Positions 4,500 to 5,361 of a stretch of DNA of 5,361 nt are shown piece by piece (position 1 is the stretch's first letter; each line of letters begins with the position of its first letter). The position numbers were made by a program, and so were the translations under genes. The notes under the pieces were generated by a model that had not been told where the DNA came from, did no database searches, and was given only the letters and a program-made list of their open reading frames with translations. The stretch comes from Fidelibacterota bacterium (lineage in GTDB: Bacteria > Fidelibacterota > Marinisomatia > SCGC-AAA003-L08 > TS1B11). The stretch spans positions 1-5,361 of the forward strand of contig JADFMC010000158.1 in NCBI GenBank assembly GCA_022564085.1, in the 5' to 3' direction.

Positions 4500-4762
4500 A
4501 GGTTGCCTTCAAGCGAACCTTTTTGAAGGATCTGGAGAAATTGCCCCGTGATGCTTATCAGGAAATCGCCCGGCTGGTTCTCTACGAATTTCCCAAAGCA
4601 ACTCGTGTCCGGGACATTAAGAGCGTGAAAAAGATAGCCGGTGAAAAGAATTACTTTAGAATTCGCATCGGATATTATAGAATTGGCTTTGAAGTTCGGA
4701 ACGATGAGTTGGTATTGATGCGAGTCCTGCACAGGAAGGACATTTACCGATACTTCCCTTAA
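4496..4762 (+). CDS. RelE/ParE-superfamily toxin
   Basis: An 88-residue basic protein with the RelE/ParE layout: strand MKVAFKRTFLKDLEKLP, two helices (DAYQEIARLVLYEF), and the beta-sheet core KKIAGEKNYFRIRIGYYRIGFEV (45-67), then LVLMRVLHRKDIYRYFP at the C terminus. The signature YxRIRIGxYRIGFE and HRKDIYR are intact; Arg55, Arg57, Arg62 and the His79-Arg80-Lys81 cluster are the candidate catalytic or RNA-contact residues by analogy with RelE-type mRNA interferases. ParE-type gyrase poisons share this fold, so the target is inferred, not shown. It has no ribosome site of its own and relies on coupling through the ATGA overlap. It is followed by 226 bases without a gene, then metH. Confidence 0.9.
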   Translation: MKVAFKRTFLKDLEKLPRDAYQEIARLVLYEFPKATRVRDIKSVKKIAGEKNYFRIRIGYYRIGFEVRNDELVLMRVLHRKDIYRYFP

Positions 4763-4848
4763 CCTCCCGGTCCTGAGCAAAACTATCAGCCAGCTCCCAC
4801 TTCAAATGGTGCACAGTGGCGGCATTGGCCTGGGAATCATTCACAACC

Positions 4849-4876
4849 TGGACCCTAATGGGATTTATGATACAAT
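4849..4876 (+). promoter_or_regulatory. Candidate promoter for metH
   Basis: TACAAT (4871-4876) preceded by TGA forms an extended -10 (TGnTACAAT), with TGGACC (4849-4854) 16 bases upstream matching four of six -35 bases. The transcript would carry a leader of about 105 bases before the metH ATG. I did not recognise a SAM, SAH or cobalamin riboswitch in that leader. Confidence 0.4.
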
Positions 4877-4988
4877 GTAACTGGGGGAAATAAAACACGA
4901 ACGGCTGTATCTGATTTTAATAGCGGCGGACATTTGAAATCTGAACAAAGAAGGAACTTTTTAGGTTTTGGACCCTGAAAGACTCACA

Positions 4989-5361
4989 ATGAACATAGAC
5001 GATCATCCCTTCCTGGCCCTCGCGGCTCAACGCGTGGTCATCTTCGATGGCGCCACGGGAACCAATCTCCAGGAACTCGATCTGACCCTGGACGACTTCT
5101 GGAATAACGAGGGTTGTAACGAGATCCTGGTACGCTCCCGGCCCGACGTGGTGCGCGAGCTGCATGCATCCTTCCTGGAAGTGGGCTGCGACGTGGTGGA
5201 GACCAACACTTTCGGCGCCTCGGCGGTGGTATTGGCCGAGTATGGCCTGGACGACCAGGACCAAGCCCTTAATGAGGAGGCCGCCCGGCTGGCCAAGGAG
5301 GTGGCCGAAGACTTCTCTACCCCGGATCACCCCCGCTTCGTGGCTGGCTCCATGGGTCCGG
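4989..5361 (+). CDS. metH: Methionine synthase, N-terminal homocysteine methyltransferase domain (runs off the right edge)
   Basis: MetH moves the methyl group of 5-methyltetrahydrofolate through cobalamin to homocysteine, making methionine in the cytoplasm. The 124 residues visible are the start of the homocysteine-binding barrel: IFDGATGTNLQ (18-28), the MetH-type DDFWNNEGCNEIL (35-47), RSRPDVVRELH, GCDVVETNTFG (66-76), and GSMGP at the edge. The zinc-binding cysteines, folate and cobalamin domains lie beyond the window, so a homocysteine methyltransferase fused to methylene-THF reductase cannot be fully excluded; the DDFW...GCNEIL block favours MetH. The ATG is the only start before the domain; its ribosome site is weak (GAAAG eight bases upstream). 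A degenerate copy of this 5' end lies at 4152-4229. Confidence 0.94.
   Translation, partial: MNIDDHPFLALAAQRVVIFDGATGTNLQELDLTLDDFWNNEGCNEILVRSRPDVVRELHASFLEVGCDVVETNTFGASAVVLAEYGLDDQDQALNEEAARLAKEVAEDFSTPDHPRFVAGSMGP

Noticed and set aside
4917..5330. Minus-strand 137-codon open frame opposite metH
   Set aside because: It is antisense to conserved MetH motifs and matches no recognisable family.
1..5361. CRISPR array, tRNA, rRNA or transposase
   Set aside because: No regularly spaced repeats, cloverleaf or DDE/integrase-like frame was seen on either strand.

Overview
This is bacterial DNA. It has a divergent DNA-repair gene at the left edge, a methionine-synthase gene at the right edge, and small accessory genes between them. 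Phylum cannot be settled from the sequence. The uvrA and metH fragments are ordinary bacterial types. A canonical FabA is best known from Proteobacteria but also occurs elsewhere. Shine-Dalgarno sites (AAGGAG, GGAGG, AAAGGGG types) precede most plus-strand genes, TGA is used as a normal stop, and the housekeeping genes look moderately GC-rich. Coding density is low, roughly 70%, and the gaps hold decayed sequence, which suggests a chromosomal accessory region of an uncultured or little-studied lineage.

Layout. 1-625 (minus): 5' part of uvrA. 626-1098: divergent intergenic region containing a possible frameshifted minus-strand gene remnant (761-960). 1099-1338: orphan zinc-ribbon-like protein. 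1464-1613: a 49-residue two-helix membrane protein preceded by a perfect 10-bp inverted repeat. 1746-2261: fabA with both catalytic residues. 2456-2740: GYD-domain protein. 2832-3050: unrecognised 72-residue protein. 3202-3465: a second GYD-type gene, colinear with the first but interrupted by an in-frame TGA at a conserved glycine position. 3511-4063: type II toxin-antitoxin pair (BrnT-like toxin, then ribbon-helix-helix antitoxin, overlapping). 4152-4229: an eroded copy of the first codons of metH. 4308-4762: second toxin-antitoxin pair (antitoxin, then RelE/ParE-type toxin, overlapping by ATGA). 4989-5361: start of metH.

How it fits together. uvrA, fabA and metH are independent housekeeping functions (nucleotide excision repair, fatty-acid dehydration/isomerisation, methionine synthesis). 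The stretch between fabA and metH behaves like an accumulation site: two GYD paralogs, one broken, and two unrelated toxin-antitoxin modules. The second module lies between a decayed metH 5' copy and the intact metH, so the metH upstream region seems to have been duplicated or split around it. No transposase, integrase, tRNA or CRISPR array is visible. The strongest items for follow-up are the metH remnant, the TGA-interrupted GYD paralog, the short membrane-protein gene with its leader hairpin, and the frameshifted minus-strand remnant.
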